A stretch of 64,000 bases of DNA from Tyzzerella sp963558545 (GTDB taxonomy: Bacteria > Bacillota > Clostridia > Lachnospirales > CAG-274). Under the pieces are notes generated by a model, which was not told the DNA's origin, searched no databases, and saw nothing but the letters and a program-made list of their open reading frames with translations. Position numbers and translations under genes: made by a program. The stretch is taken from positions 6,812 through 70,811 of the forward strand of contig NZ_CAUWHO010000010.1 in the NCBI RefSeq assembly GCF_963558545.1, read 5' to 3'. The number at the start of each line of letters is the position of its first letter. Within the stretch, counting starts at the first letter, position 1. Below are positions 9,199 through 17,590 of this stretch, one piece after another.

Positions 9199-10236
9199 TT
9201 GCAAAAGAGTGAAAAAATGATAATAGTTTTTTTGCTTATATGTATATTTATAGTTAATATATTTATATTTTTTATACTTAAAATAGATAAAACAATAAAT
9301 AAAGGGATAGATGATAAAATAATATATGTAACAAAAATGGGAAAAATTGCATATGAAGTTTATCAAAATGACAAAATAATAGAAATATTTGAAGATTATG
9401 ATAAGGCTTTAGAATACGCCAGAAAGTACGAAAACTCATCTATAAAAAAATCTGGAGATTACAAATGGATATGGGATAGCAACCCACCTTATGAAGTGTA
9501 TCAAGGGTATAAACTTTTAAAAAAATTTGTAAACTATAGCGAGGCTTTAGAATATGCTAAAAAATATGAAAACTCATCTGTATTTTTTAGAGAAAGTAAC
9601 ACTTTTATATGGGATAGCCAAACTGTTATAAAAAATAGTTATCATATAGAAAATGTACCATTTATAGGGCAATATCCAGAGCTTTTTAGAGGTTGTGAGG
9701 TTACAAGCCTTTCTATGCTTTTAAACTATAAGCGTATAAATGTAAATAAAATGGAGTTAGCAGAAAATATAAAAAAAGAGCCTTTTACATTTACATTAGA
9801 AGGAAATACATACAATGGAAATCCACATCAAGGTTTTGTAGGAGATATATACTCTAAAGAAAATGCTGGATATGGTGTTTATAATGAGCCTATATATAAC
9901 CTTTTAAAACAATATGTAGGAGGCAAGGCATTAAACCTTACAGGAGCAAATTTTAATGATTTATACTATTATATAAATAAAAATTCTCCAATATGGGTTA
10001 TAATAAATACAAGATTTAAAGCTTTGCAAGAACAAGAATTTAATTACCTTAATACAACAAGAGGTAATGTAAGATTTACATACAGAGAACATTCTGTTTT
10101 AATAACAGGATATGACAGTCAGTATATATATTATAATGACCCTATGTATCCAGGTATGACACAAAAAACTTTAAAAGCAGACTTTATAAAGGCTTGGGAG
10201 CAAATGGGAAAACAAGCAATAACTTATGCTCCATAA
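9199..10236 (+). CDS. Membrane-anchored C39-like peptidase with duplicated N-terminal motif
   Basis: The 345-residue protein has an N-terminal membrane segment (about residues 8-27), two copies of a roughly 44-residue motif, and a papain-like C39_2-type domain. The repeats (about 52-94 and 98-140) both contain YEVYQ, a K-F/I-x-Y-aromatic ALEYA core, KYENSS and WDS. The catalytic residues are probably Cys in FRGCEVTSLSML, His in YREHSVLITGYD and Asp in YYNDP. It should face the outside of the cell. The TTG at 9199 has AGGAGG eight bases upstream; an internal ATG at 9217 is less well placed. Substrate unknown; cell-wall or peptide processing is possible. It is 21 bp upstream of glmU and may be cotranscribed. 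Confidence 0.75.
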   Translation: MQKSEKMIIVFLLICIFIVNIFIFFILKIDKTINKGIDDKIIYVTKMGKIAYEVYQNDKIIEIFEDYDKALEYARKYENSSIKKSGDYKWIWDSNPPYEVYQGYKLLKKFVNYSEALEYAKKYENSSVFFRESNTFIWDSQTVIKNSYHIENVPFIGQYPELFRGCEVTSLSMLLNYKRINVNKMELAENIKKEPFTFTLEGNTYNGNPHQGFVGDIYSKENAGYGVYNEPIYNLLKQYVGGKALNLTGANFNDLYYYINKNSPIWVIINTRFKALQEQEFNYLNTTRGNVRFTYREHSVLITGYDSQYIYYNDPMYPGMTQKTLKADFIKAWEQMGKQAITYAP

Positions 10237-10257
10237 AACAAAAAAGAGGTGTAATAA

Positions 10258-11616
10258 ATGAATAAATTAAAAGTTATAATATTAGCAGGTGGGCAAGGTA
10301 CAAGAATGAAATCTAAAATACCAAAAGTATTACACAAGGTATTAGATAGAACTATGATAGATTATGTTATAGAGGCATCAAACGATGTTAATGCTGATGA
10401 TATAATGGTTATAGTAGGCCACCAAAGTGCTATGGTAAAAGGTGTTTTAGGTTCTGACATAAAATATGGATACCAAAAACAACAATTAGGTACAGGGCAC
10501 GCTGTTATGCAAGCACTAGACTTTATAGGCGATGACGAAAATATATTAATATTATATGGAGATACGCCACTTATAAAAAAAGAAACATTACAAAAGCTTA
10601 TTAGAATACACAACAAAGAAAGAAACTATGCAACTGTTATATCATCTTTTGTAGATAATCCAACAGGATATGGTAGGATAGTTAGAGAAAATGGTATATT
10701 TAATAAAATAGTAGAACAAAAAGATACTAGCGATAGAGAGGCAAAAATAAATGAAATAAATACAGGTGTATATATATTTAATTCTAATGCTTTAAAATCT
10801 GCTTTAGACAATCTTTCTAACAATAACTCTCAAAACGAATATTATTTAACGGATACATTAGAAATTATAAAAAATACAGGAAATAAAGTTGGTATAATGA
10901 TAGCTGATGATAACGAGGAGTTTTTAGGTGTAAACTCTAAATATGAACTGGCAACAGCTATTAATGTTATGAAAAAAAGGATAAATAAATACCATATGGA
11001 TAATGGGATAACTATAGAAGACCCTAATAACACATACATAGGTAAAGATGTTATAATAGGAGAAGATACAGTTATATTACCAGGTTGTATAATAGAAGGA
11101 AAAACAACTATTGGTAGCGATTGTTTAATAGGTCCATATGCAAAGATAAATAACACAGAAATAAAAAATTGTGTAAATATAACTCAATCTACTATTTTAA
11201 ATTCGTTTATAAATAGCTATACAACAGTAGGACCTTATGCTTATTTAAGGCCTAATAGTAATATAGGAGAACACGTAAAAATAGGAGATTTTGTAGAAAT
11301 AAAAAATTCTACAATAGATGATAATACTAAAGTATCTCACTTAACATATATAGGGGATTCTGATGTAGGTAAAAATGTAAACTTTGGTTGTGGTACTGTT
11401 ACTGTAAATTATGATGGAAAATATAAACATAGAACAGTTATAGAAGATGATGCTTTTATAGGTTGTAATACAAACCTTATAGCACCTGTTAAAATAGGGA
11501 AAAATGCCTCTACTGGTGCAGGCTCTACAATAACAAATGATGTACCACAAAATGCTTTAGCTATATCTAGGGTAAAAGACCAAATTAATAAACTAGACTA
11601 TAATAACAATAAATAA
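10258..11616 (+). CDS. glmU: Bifunctional UDP-GlcNAc pyrophosphorylase / GlcN-1-P acetyltransferase
   Basis: Makes UDP-N-acetylglucosamine for peptidoglycan in two steps: acetyl transfer to glucosamine-1-phosphate, then uridylyl transfer. The 452-residue protein has the N-terminal nucleotidyltransferase motif LAGGQGTRMKSKIPKVLH (residues 10-27) and GDTPL, followed by a left-handed beta-helix of hexapeptide repeats with the acetyltransferase region YIGDSDVGKNVNFG and the C-terminal NASTGAGSTIT. The length is normal. It is followed by a terminator at 11.62 kb. Placement of glmU near spoVG/purR is common in Firmicutes, but here it stands next to oriC. Confidence 0.95.
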   Translation: MNKLKVIILAGGQGTRMKSKIPKVLHKVLDRTMIDYVIEASNDVNADDIMVIVGHQSAMVKGVLGSDIKYGYQKQQLGTGHAVMQALDFIGDDENILILYGDTPLIKKETLQKLIRIHNKERNYATVISSFVDNPTGYGRIVRENGIFNKIVEQKDTSDREAKINEINTGVYIFNSNALKSALDNLSNNNSQNEYYLTDTLEIIKNTGNKVGIMIADDNEEFLGVNSKYELATAINVMKKRINKYHMDNGITIEDPNNTYIGKDVIIGEDTVILPGCIIEGKTTIGSDCLIGPYAKINNTEIKNCVNITQSTILNSFINSYTTVGPYAYLRPNSNIGEHVKIGDFVEIKNSTIDDNTKVSHLTYIGDSDVGKNVNFGCGTVTVNYDGKYKHRTVIEDDAFIGCNTNLIAPVKIGKNASTGAGSTITNDVPQNALAISRVKDQINKLDYNNNK

Positions 11617-11621
11617 TACCT

Positions 11622-11664
11622 AAAATATGCACAAATATATATTTTGTATTTGTGCATATTTTTG
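11622..11664 (+). terminator. Terminator after glmU
   Basis: Inverted repeat AAAATATGCACAAATA / TATTTGTGCATATTTTT about 6 bp after the glmU stop, ending in a T-run. Confidence 0.8.
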
Positions 11665-11716
11665 ATTAAAAAATTCATTTAATTTGCACTTACATTTTAA
11701 ATTTATAATAAAATGC

Positions 11717-11810
11717 TTGCAATAGATTTTAATATGTGATATAATTTCAAATTGGATACAATCCTTGTTCTCTTTTTTAGAGAGCCAAAGACCAAAAGGA
11801 GGTGTAAAGA
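11717..11810 (+). promoter_or_regulatory. rpsF operon promoter and leader
   Basis: A sigma-A-type promoter, TTGCAA (11717-11722), 17-bp spacer, TATAAT (11740-11745). The leader of about 60 nt contains a small hairpin (TTCTCT / AGAGAG) and a GGAGGTG site before rpsF. Many bacterial rpsF leaders bind the S6-S18 complex for autoregulation; I cannot confirm that motif here. Confidence 0.7.
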
Positions 11811-12098
11811 ATGAATAAATACGAATTAGCAGTTATTGTTAAACCAACATTAGAAGAAGAAGCTCTTAAAGCTGAATTTGAAAGCGTTCAAGAAATTATC
11901 ACTAAATTTGGTGGTACTATCGAGAAAGTTGATGATTGGGGCAAACGTAAACTTGCTTACGAAATTAAAAAATTCAATGAAGGTTTCTACAACTTTATCA
12001 CTTTTACAGCTAATAGCGAAACTCCAATTGAAATTGAACGTCGTATGCGTATTAAAGAAAACGTTCTTCGTTACTTAGTTGTTCGCGAAGAAGCTTAA
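11811..12098 (+). CDS. rpsF: 30S ribosomal protein S6
   Basis: Primary 16S rRNA-associated protein that pairs with S18 on the 30S platform. The 95-residue length and the motifs MNKYELAVIVKP, DDWGKRKLAYEI and FNEGFYNFITF are typical. Codon use is visibly richer in GTT, CGT and GAA-type codons than the neighbours, as expected for a highly expressed gene. It heads the conserved rpsF-ssb-rpsR operon, 16 bp before ssb. Confidence 0.96.
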   Translation: MNKYELAVIVKPTLEEEALKAEFESVQEIITKFGGTIEKVDDWGKRKLAYEIKKFNEGFYNFITFTANSETPIEIERRMRIKENVLRYLVVREEA

Positions 12099-12114
12099 TT
12101 TGTGAGGTGCTTTT

Positions 12115-12588
12115 ATGAATAAGGTTATAATATCTGGTAGGCTCACTAGAGACCCAGAAATGCGATATTCTCAAAGTGCAGAACCAATAGCTGTTACACG
12201 TTTTAGTGTAGCTGTTAATCGCCGTTTTAAAAGAGATGGCGAACCAGATGCAGATTTTATAAACTGTGTTTCTTTTGGTAAAACTGCAGAGTTTATTGGT
12301 AAATATTTTTCTAAAGGCAAAATGATAGGAATTGTTGGTTCTCTTAGAACAAGCTCTTGGACAGATAATACTAATGGCCAAAAGCGTTTTTCTACAGATG
12401 TTCAAGTGGAAGAAGCCGAATTTTTAGAGAGTAAATCATCTTCTGAAAGCTATCAACAAGAAGATATGCCTAAAAATATGTCTAGTGTACAAAATACAAT
12501 GGATAATAGCCCACAAAATAATATGCAACAAAGTGAAGATTTCTATAGTATAGAAACTAGTGTAGATGATGACAATCTACCGTTTTAA
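12115..12588 (+). CDS. ssb: Single-stranded DNA-binding protein
   Basis: Binds single-stranded DNA in replication, recombination and repair, usually as a tetramer. The 157 residues comprise an N-terminal OB-fold (MNKVIISGRLTRDPEMRYS through about 105), a flexible Ser/Asn/Gln-rich linker, and the acidic C-terminal tip DDDNLPF that docks partner proteins such as RecO or PriA. It lies between rpsF and rpsR in the standard operon. Confidence 0.96.
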   Translation: MNKVIISGRLTRDPEMRYSQSAEPIAVTRFSVAVNRRFKRDGEPDADFINCVSFGKTAEFIGKYFSKGKMIGIVGSLRTSSWTDNTNGQKRFSTDVQVEEAEFLESKSSSESYQQEDMPKNMSSVQNTMDNSPQNNMQQSEDFYSIETSVDDDNLPF

Positions 12589-12624
12589 TAATTTCGTATT
12601 AAGTTTATAAAGGAGGTAAAACCG

Positions 12625-12855
12625 ATGATTAACAAAAAACGTGGTAAAAGAAAAAAACGTGTTTGTGCTTTTTGTGCTGAAAAAGTAGATTTTGTTGATT
12701 ACAAAGATACTGCTAAGCTTAAAAAATATATTTCTGAAAGAGGAAAAATATTACCTAGAAGAATAACTGGCAACTGTGCAAAACACCAAAGAGTTTTAAC
12801 ATTAGCTATTAAAAGAGCTAGACACGTTGCTTTACTTGCATATACACAAGATTAA
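12625..12855 (+). CDS. rpsR: 30S ribosomal protein S18
   Basis: Partner of S6 on the 30S platform. The 76-residue protein has the basic start RGKRKKRVCAFCAEK, with a CxxC that suggests a zinc-binding variant (a second cysteine is in GNCAKHQRV), and the conserved RRITGNCAKHQR core. It has a strong AAAGGAGG site. It is the last gene of the operon, followed by a terminator. Confidence 0.95.
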   Translation: MINKKRGKRKKRVCAFCAEKVDFVDYKDTAKLKKYISERGKILPRRITGNCAKHQRVLTLAIKRARHVALLAYTQD

Positions 12856-12862
12856 TTTTTTT

Positions 12863-12899
12863 AAGGCTAGCTTATAACCATTTTAAGCTAGCCTTTATT
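12863..12899 (+). terminator. Terminator after rpsR
   Basis: AAGGCTAGCTTA / TAAGCTAGCCTT stem starting 8 bp after the rpsR stop, followed by TTATTA. Confidence 0.85.
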
Positions 12900-12907
12900 A
12901 GATATAA

Positions 12908-12993
12908 TTAATATTAATTGATATTTTATTAATAAAAATTATATTATTTAATATTCACATTAGTTTTTATTAATAAAATATATATCAATATTT
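12908..12993. repeat. Long imperfect inverted repeat
   Basis: Arms near 12918-12938 (TTGATATTTTATTAATAAAAA) and 12964-12988 pair over more than 20 bp with a small gap, around a 25-bp loop. It contains no T-run or GC-rich core and lies after the rpsR terminator. It may be a small palindromic element or simply AT-rich structure; function unknown. Confidence 0.45.
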
Positions 12994-13085
12994 ACTTTTA
13001 GACATAAAATATCTAAAAAATTACTTTTAATAAATAATAGTTATGTGTACAATGTATATATTTGTATACAAAATACATATTAGTA

Positions 13086-13114
13086 TTGAAAAAATAAACA
13101 AAATATGATATAAT
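13086..13114 (+). promoter_or_regulatory. Promoter of comFB-aroK
   Basis: TTGAAA (13086-13091), 17-bp spacer, TATAAT (13109-13114), 33 bp before the start codon. Confidence 0.7.
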
Positions 13115-13147
13115 CTACTAAATATTATTTATAAAGGAGGTTTTCAT

Positions 13148-13435
13148 ATGAAAGATAAAATGCAACTTAAAAATTATATGGAAGACTTAGTAGCTAACCA
13201 ATTAATAAATATTATGGAAGAAAACAACTGTACCTGTTTTTGTGAAAAATGCAAAGCAGATATAACAGCTATTGCTCTTAATCACCTACCTACAAAATAT
13301 GTAGCAACAGAAAAAGGTGTTTGTTATGCAAAGCTTAGTCTATATGAAAATCAATGTACGATAGATATTATCACAGCTATAACTAATGCTATAAAAATTG
13401 TCAAAGGTAACCCAAGGCACAATATTGATGAATAA
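13148..13435 (+). CDS. comFB: ComFB family protein
   Basis: A 95-residue protein resembling the late-competence ComFB family. It has the cysteine cluster CTCFCEKCKADITAIALNHL (residues 29-48), which in this family can bind metal, and the following PTKYVAT motif. ComFB homologues occur next to motility or competence genes, and some bind cyclic dinucleotides; the exact role is unsettled. Here it precedes aroK and overlaps it by 8 bp, so the two are translated together. Strong AAAGGAGG site. Confidence 0.75.
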   Translation: MKDKMQLKNYMEDLVANQLINIMEENNCTCFCEKCKADITAIALNHLPTKYVATEKGVCYAKLSLYENQCTIDIITAITNAIKIVKGNPRHNIDE

Positions 13436-13946
13436 AAAAAATGTTATCTTAATAGGGTTTATGGGGTGTGGCAAAACTACTGTTGGCAGAGAGCTTGCTA
13501 AAAATATTAATTTTCGTTTTATAGATACGGATTATATGATACAAAAAGAAGAAAGTAAGTCAATAGAGAAAATTTTTGACACATTTGGTGAACAATATTT
13601 TAGAAAAATAGAAAAAAATGTATGTTATAGAGTTTCTAATTTTAAAAATTGTGTTATTTCTACTGGTGGAGGCATTATTAAGAGCGAAGAAAATATGATA
13701 AACCTAAAAAAAACAGGTACTATAATATATCTTAGAGCTACTCCACAAAAAATATATAAAAATCTAAAATATGATAACAAAAGACCTTTATTAAAAAATA
13801 AAGATAAAATTAAGATAATATGTGATTTACTAAATGAGAGAAGTTATCTATATGAAAAATATGCAGATATTATCGTAGATGTAGACGATAATTCTCCATT
13901 TGTTTTAGCAAAAATTATAAAAAATAATATAAAGAGTATATTATGA
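13428..13946 (+). CDS. aroK: Shikimate kinase
   Basis: Phosphorylates shikimate to shikimate-3-phosphate in chorismate synthesis. The 172-residue protein has Walker A GFMGCGKTTVG (residues 9-19), the shikimate-binding DTDYMI and the FRKIEKNVC region, and the STGGGII motif. An upstream in-frame TTG exists at 13398, but the ATG at 13428 gives the normal N-terminus directly before the P-loop. It overlaps comFB by 8 bp. No other shikimate-pathway genes are in view. Confidence 0.92.
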   Translation: MNKKNVILIGFMGCGKTTVGRELAKNINFRFIDTDYMIQKEESKSIEKIFDTFGEQYFRKIEKNVCYRVSNFKNCVISTGGGIIKSEENMINLKKTGTIIYLRATPQKIYKNLKYDNKRPLLKNKDKIKIICDLLNERSYLYEKYADIIVDVDDNSPFVLAKIIKNNIKSIL

Positions 13947-13995
13947 TAAAAATATTAAATAATAAACATAAGTGAACTTTAAGGAGGCTAATTTA

Positions 13996-14556
13996 ATGAT
14001 TTCAGCTGGTGATTTTAGAAATGGTGTTACAATAGAGTATGAAGGAGATATATTTGTTATATTAGAATTTCAACATGTAAAACCTGGTAAAGGTGCTGCA
14101 TTTGTTAGAACAAAAATTAAAAATCTTGTTACAGGTGCAGTAGTAGAAAAAACTTTTAGACCTTCAGAAAAAATGGGAAGAGCACACATTGATAGAAAAG
14201 ATATGAGCTATTTATATAATGATGGAGAGCTTTACCATTTTATGGATAATGAAAGCTATGAGCAAATAGCTGTTAATGCATCAGATGTTGGCGATACTTT
14301 AAAATTTGTTAAAGAAAATGAGATAGTAAAGGTTCTTTCTTATAATGGAAATGTTTTTGGTATAGAACCTCCTTTATTTGTAGAGCTTGAAATTATAGAA
14401 ACAGAACCAGGATTTAAAGGAGATACTGCAACAGGTGCTACAAAACCAGCAGTTGTAGAAACAGGAGTTTCTGTAAATGTTCCTTTATTCTTAGAACAAG
14501 GTGAAAAAATTAAGATAGATACTCGTACTGGCGAATACTTAGGTAGAGCTAATTAA
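13996..14556 (+). CDS. efp: Elongation factor P
   Basis: Helps ribosomes through polyproline stretches. The ATG at 13996 follows AAGGAGG and gives the standard start MISAGDFRNGVT; an in-frame upstream start would add eight residues without a good site. The 186-residue protein has the KOW-like domain with HVKPGKGAAFVR, whose lysine is the usual modification site, followed by two OB domains ending RTGEYLGRAN. Its place after aroK is common in Clostridia, where a peptidase gene often lies between them. Confidence 0.96.
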   Translation: MISAGDFRNGVTIEYEGDIFVILEFQHVKPGKGAAFVRTKIKNLVTGAVVEKTFRPSEKMGRAHIDRKDMSYLYNDGELYHFMDNESYEQIAVNASDVGDTLKFVKENEIVKVLSYNGNVFGIEPPLFVELEIIETEPGFKGDTATGATKPAVVETGVSVNVPLFLEQGEKIKIDTRTGEYLGRAN

Positions 14557-14600
14557 TAATAAAAAGCTATATGTAACATACATATAGCTTTTTATTATTA
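14556..14600 (+). terminator. Terminator after efp
   Basis: AAAAAGCTATATGTA / TACATATAGCTTTTT stem directly after the efp stop. Confidence 0.85.
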
Positions 14601-14715
14601 ATTAAAATAGTATTTAATATTTTATAATAAAATTACAAAAAAATAATTAATAAAAAATTATATCATAACTATTTTATCAACATAAATATATTAGTATATT
14701 AATTAATATATGTTA

Positions 14716-14778
14716 TGTGGATAAAATAATTTATAAAAGTTATAAACATTTGACAAAATTAGTATAAAGTGGTATACT
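14716..14778 (+). promoter_or_regulatory. zupT promoter with an upstream DnaA box
   Basis: TTGACA (14750-14755), 17-bp spacer, TATACT (14773-14778). A perfect DnaA box, TGTGGATAA, lies at 14716-14724, 25 bp upstream of the -35 hexamer. Confidence 0.65.
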
Positions 14779-14817
14779 TTTAAACAAGTTAGCATAGACT
14801 AACGAAAAGGAGGAATT

Positions 14818-15603
14818 ATGGAAAATTATTTATTTGCCTTTTTATTAACTTTAATTGCAGGGTTAAGCACAGGTATAGGGAGTATTATATCTCTTTTAAC
14901 TAAAACTACTAATAAAAAATTTTTATCTATTAGTTTAGGTTTTTCTGCAGGTGTGATGATATATGTATCTATGATAGAAATATTTTTTAAAGCTAAGGAT
15001 AGCCTTGTTTTAGAATTGGGTGAGAAGGTAGGATATGTAATAACAACTATATCTTTCTTTTTAGGTATGTTATTTATAGCCATTATAGATAAACTAATAC
15101 CATCTGATGAAAATCCTCACGAAATACAAAATACAACAGATAAAAATAATAAAAAATTAGCACGAATGGGATTATTTACAGCTTTAGCAATAGCAATTCA
15201 TAACTTTCCTGAAGGGCTTGCAACTTTTATTTCTGCATTACAAGAGCCAAGCGTAGCCATACCTATTGTTGTTGCAATAGCAATCCATAATATACCAGAA
15301 GGTATAGCAGTATCTGTACCTATATATTATGCTACTGGGTCTAAGAAAAAGGCTTTTACCTATTCTTTTTTATCTGGCTTATCAGAGCCAATTGGTGCAA
15401 TAATTGGTTGGTTATTGTTAATGCCTATAATGAATAATATAGTTTTTGGTGTTATTTTTGCTATGGTTGGTGGGATTATGGTATTTATATCTTTTGATGA
15501 GCTTTTACCTAGTGCTAGAGAATATGGAGAGCATCATTTATCAATATATGGGTTAATATTTGGTATGGTTGTTATGGCTATTAGCTTAGTATTATTTGCA
15601 TAA
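14818..15603 (+). CDS. zupT: ZIP family divalent metal transporter
   Basis: Integral membrane transporter of about eight segments that imports zinc, iron or manganese. The 261-residue protein has the ZupT-type metal-site motifs AIHNFPEGLATF (near 124) and AIHNIPEGIAVS (near 160), with a short polar cytoplasmic loop rich in Lys/Asn before them. Strong AAAGGAGG site. It stands alone between its own promoter and terminator. The metal preferred cannot be read from sequence. Confidence 0.9.
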   Translation: MENYLFAFLLTLIAGLSTGIGSIISLLTKTTNKKFLSISLGFSAGVMIYVSMIEIFFKAKDSLVLELGEKVGYVITTISFFLGMLFIAIIDKLIPSDENPHEIQNTTDKNNKKLARMGLFTALAIAIHNFPEGLATFISALQEPSVAIPIVVAIAIHNIPEGIAVSVPIYYATGSKKKAFTYSFLSGLSEPIGAIIGWLLLMPIMNNIVFGVIFAMVGGIMVFISFDELLPSAREYGEHHLSIYGLIFGMVVMAISLVLFA

Positions 15604-15632
15604 AAAGAGTAACTATTGTTACTCTTTTTATT
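15602..15632 (+). terminator. Terminator after zupT
   Basis: AAAAAGAGTAAC / GTTACTCTTTTT perfect stem overlapping the stop codon, with a T-run. Confidence 0.85.
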
Positions 15633-15643
15633 AAATATAGTTT

Positions 15644-15695
15644 ATATATAACGTATATTTTTAAGGCAAAATTAATAATAATATACGTTATATAT
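15644..15695. repeat. 16-bp inverted repeat between zupT and serS
   Basis: Perfect arms ATATATAACGTATATT (15644-15659) and AATATACGTTATATAT (15680-15695) with a 20-nt loop, just after the serS stop. It may serve as the serS transcript end, though there is no clear U-run. Confidence 0.5.
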
Positions 15696-15711
15696 GAAAT
15701 ATTAATTATAT

Positions 15712-16983
15712 TTATTTAATTTTGTTTATCCCGCCCATATAAGGTACTAAAACTTCTGGTATAATAATGCTACCATCTTCTTGTTGGAAATTTTCTAATA
15801 TAGCAGATACAGCTCTACCAATAGCAAGTCCACTACCATTTAATGTGTGTACCAATGTAGCTTTGTCTTTAATATTATCTTTAAATTTTATATTAGCACG
15901 TCTAGCTTGGAAATCTTCAAAGTTAGAACAGCTAGAAATCTCTACGTATCTATTATAGCTTGGTAACCATACCTCTATATCATAAGTCATAGCAGAGCTA
16001 AACCCTAAATCTCCACCACAAAGCCTTACTACTCTATAAGGAAGATTTAAAAGTTTTAATATATTTTCTGCATCATTTGTAAGTTTTTCTAATTCTTCAT
16101 AAGATTTTTCTGGTCTAGTAAATTTAACTAATTCTACTTTATTAAATTGATGTTGACGTATAAGCCCTCTTGTATCACGTCCTGCAGAGCCAGCCTCTGC
16201 TCTAAAACAAGCAGTAAATGCACAATGGCTAATAGTTAAATTGCTACCATCTAATATTTCATCTCTGTAAAGGTTAGTAACAGGTACTTCTGCCGTAGGT
16301 ACAAGGTAGTATCCATTGTTAGATACTTTAAACATATCTTCTTCAAATTTTGGTAATTGTCCAGTACCATACATACTATCTTTATTAACCATTTGAGGAG
16401 GCATAATCTCTACATATCCGTGTTTGTCTATGTGAGTGTCTAGCATAAAGTTTATTAAAGCTCTTTCTAACCTAGCTCCAAGCCCTTTATATACAGTAAA
16501 TCTAGCACCTGTTATTTTTGCTGCACGTCCAAAGTCTAAAATGTCGTGTTGTTCTCCTAAGTCCCAATGAGGTTTTGGTTCAAAGTCAAATTTTCTAGGT
16601 TCGCCCCATCTTCTTATTTCTTCATTTTCTGTATCATCTAACCCAGCAGGGACTTTTTCATTAGGTGTGTTAGGTATGCTGTATAAAAGAGTTTTTATTT
16701 CCTCATCTACCTCTCTTACGTTATTATCCAACCCTTTTATTTTTTCAGAAAGTTCTTTCATTTCTGTCATAAGCTCTGTTGTATCTTTACCCTCTTTTTT
16801 TAGTATAGGCACTTGTTTAGATGTAGTGTTTTGTTTATTTTTAAGCTCTTCTACTTGTTGTAAAAGTGTTCTTCTTTTTTCATCTAAAGTTAAAAAAGAT
16901 TCTAAATCATATTTTTTACCTCTTTTTTCTAATGCTTTTTTTACACCTTCAAAGTCTTCTCTAATTCTTTTAATATCTAGCAT
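15712..16983 (-). CDS. serS: Seryl-tRNA synthetase
   Basis: Class II aminoacyl-tRNA synthetase that charges tRNA-Ser. The 423-residue protein has the N-terminal antiparallel coiled coil (about residues 30-100) that holds the tRNA long arm, then motif 2 (CFRAEAGSAGRDTRGLIRQHQF near 256-277) and motif 3 (NGSGLAIGRAV near 382). The T-box leader upstream, with a Ser codon in the specifier loop, independently supports the assignment. Single-gene transcript reading leftward. Confidence 0.97.
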   Translation of the reverse strand: MLDIKRIREDFEGVKKALEKRGKKYDLESFLTLDEKRRTLLQQVEELKNKQNTTSKQVPILKKEGKDTTELMTEMKELSEKIKGLDNNVREVDEEIKTLLYSIPNTPNEKVPAGLDDTENEEIRRWGEPRKFDFEPKPHWDLGEQHDILDFGRAAKITGARFTVYKGLGARLERALINFMLDTHIDKHGYVEIMPPQMVNKDSMYGTGQLPKFEEDMFKVSNNGYYLVPTAEVPVTNLYRDEILDGSNLTISHCAFTACFRAEAGSAGRDTRGLIRQHQFNKVELVKFTRPEKSYEELEKLTNDAENILKLLNLPYRVVRLCGGDLGFSSAMTYDIEVWLPSYNRYVEISSCSNFEDFQARRANIKFKDNIKDKATLVHTLNGSGLAIGRAVSAILENFQQEDGSIIIPEVLVPYMGGINKIK

Positions 16984-17080
16984 AATATTATCTCCTTTAT
17001 TATTATATTTGTATCTTTATACTTTTAATATAAATATTTGTATTTATTAAATTATATACAAATATTTAAAATAAATACAA

Positions 17081-17285
17081 AAAGACCCGTCCCTAAAAAA
17101 AGGGACGAGCCAAAAACCCGCGTTGCCACCCAAATTGCTATAAAAATAGCCACTTATTGAAGCTATAAAGGGCTAACCCTTATGGCTTAATCACCATAAG
17201 CTTTGAAAGTGGAACTCTATAATAAAATGTTAATTTACACCAACCATTAACTCTCTAAAAATTTATATATAGATTAGCTTTCATT
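17081..17285 (-). promoter_or_regulatory. Serine T-box riboswitch of serS
   Basis: On the minus strand a T-box consensus, TGGGTGGCAACGCGG (17118-17132), is followed by a GGGACG-type terminator hairpin with a T-run (17081-17110). Stem I closes with TGAAAG (17278-17283) pairing with CTTTCA (17204-17209). Between the inner helix ending TATAG and that closing strand lies AGTTCCA, placing UCC (Ser) at 17211-17213 as the specifier. Uncharged tRNA-Ser should favour the antiterminator and so raise serS expression. Confidence 0.9.
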
Positions 17286-17327
17286 CATATACAAAAGTAT
17301 AAACGCCGATACTATTAATTTTTATAC

Positions 17328-17356
17328 ATTATATCAAATTTTTTTAAAGTATTCAA
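17328..17356 (-). promoter_or_regulatory. serS T-box promoter
   Basis: Minus-strand TTGAAT (17351-17356), 17-bp spacer, TATAAT (17328-17333), about 40 bp before stem I. Confidence 0.7.
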
Positions 17357-17514
17357 GTATTATTTATATAAAAATTATTATAAAAACAAATATATAATAT
17401 ATATTTATTTTATTATTATTTTTATAATATATGTATATAAAAATAATAAGTGTAAATAATTATTATATACCACTCATTTCCCCCTAATTTTTTGAGTGAT
17501 ATATATTTAATAGT

Positions 17515-17562
17515 AAAAAAAATAAAGGCTACTAATATAATATGTAATAGTCTTTATTTTTT
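17515..17562 (-). terminator. Terminator after the toroid-like secreted protein gene
   Basis: AAAAAATAAAG ... CTTTATTTTTT stem located about 30 bp downstream of the stop codon at 17591. A second small CACTCA / TGAGTG hairpin lies at 17471-17497. The rest of 17357-17514 is AT-rich with no gene seen. Confidence 0.6.
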
Positions 17563-17590
17563 TATAATTAAGGTATGATTTACATTTTTA

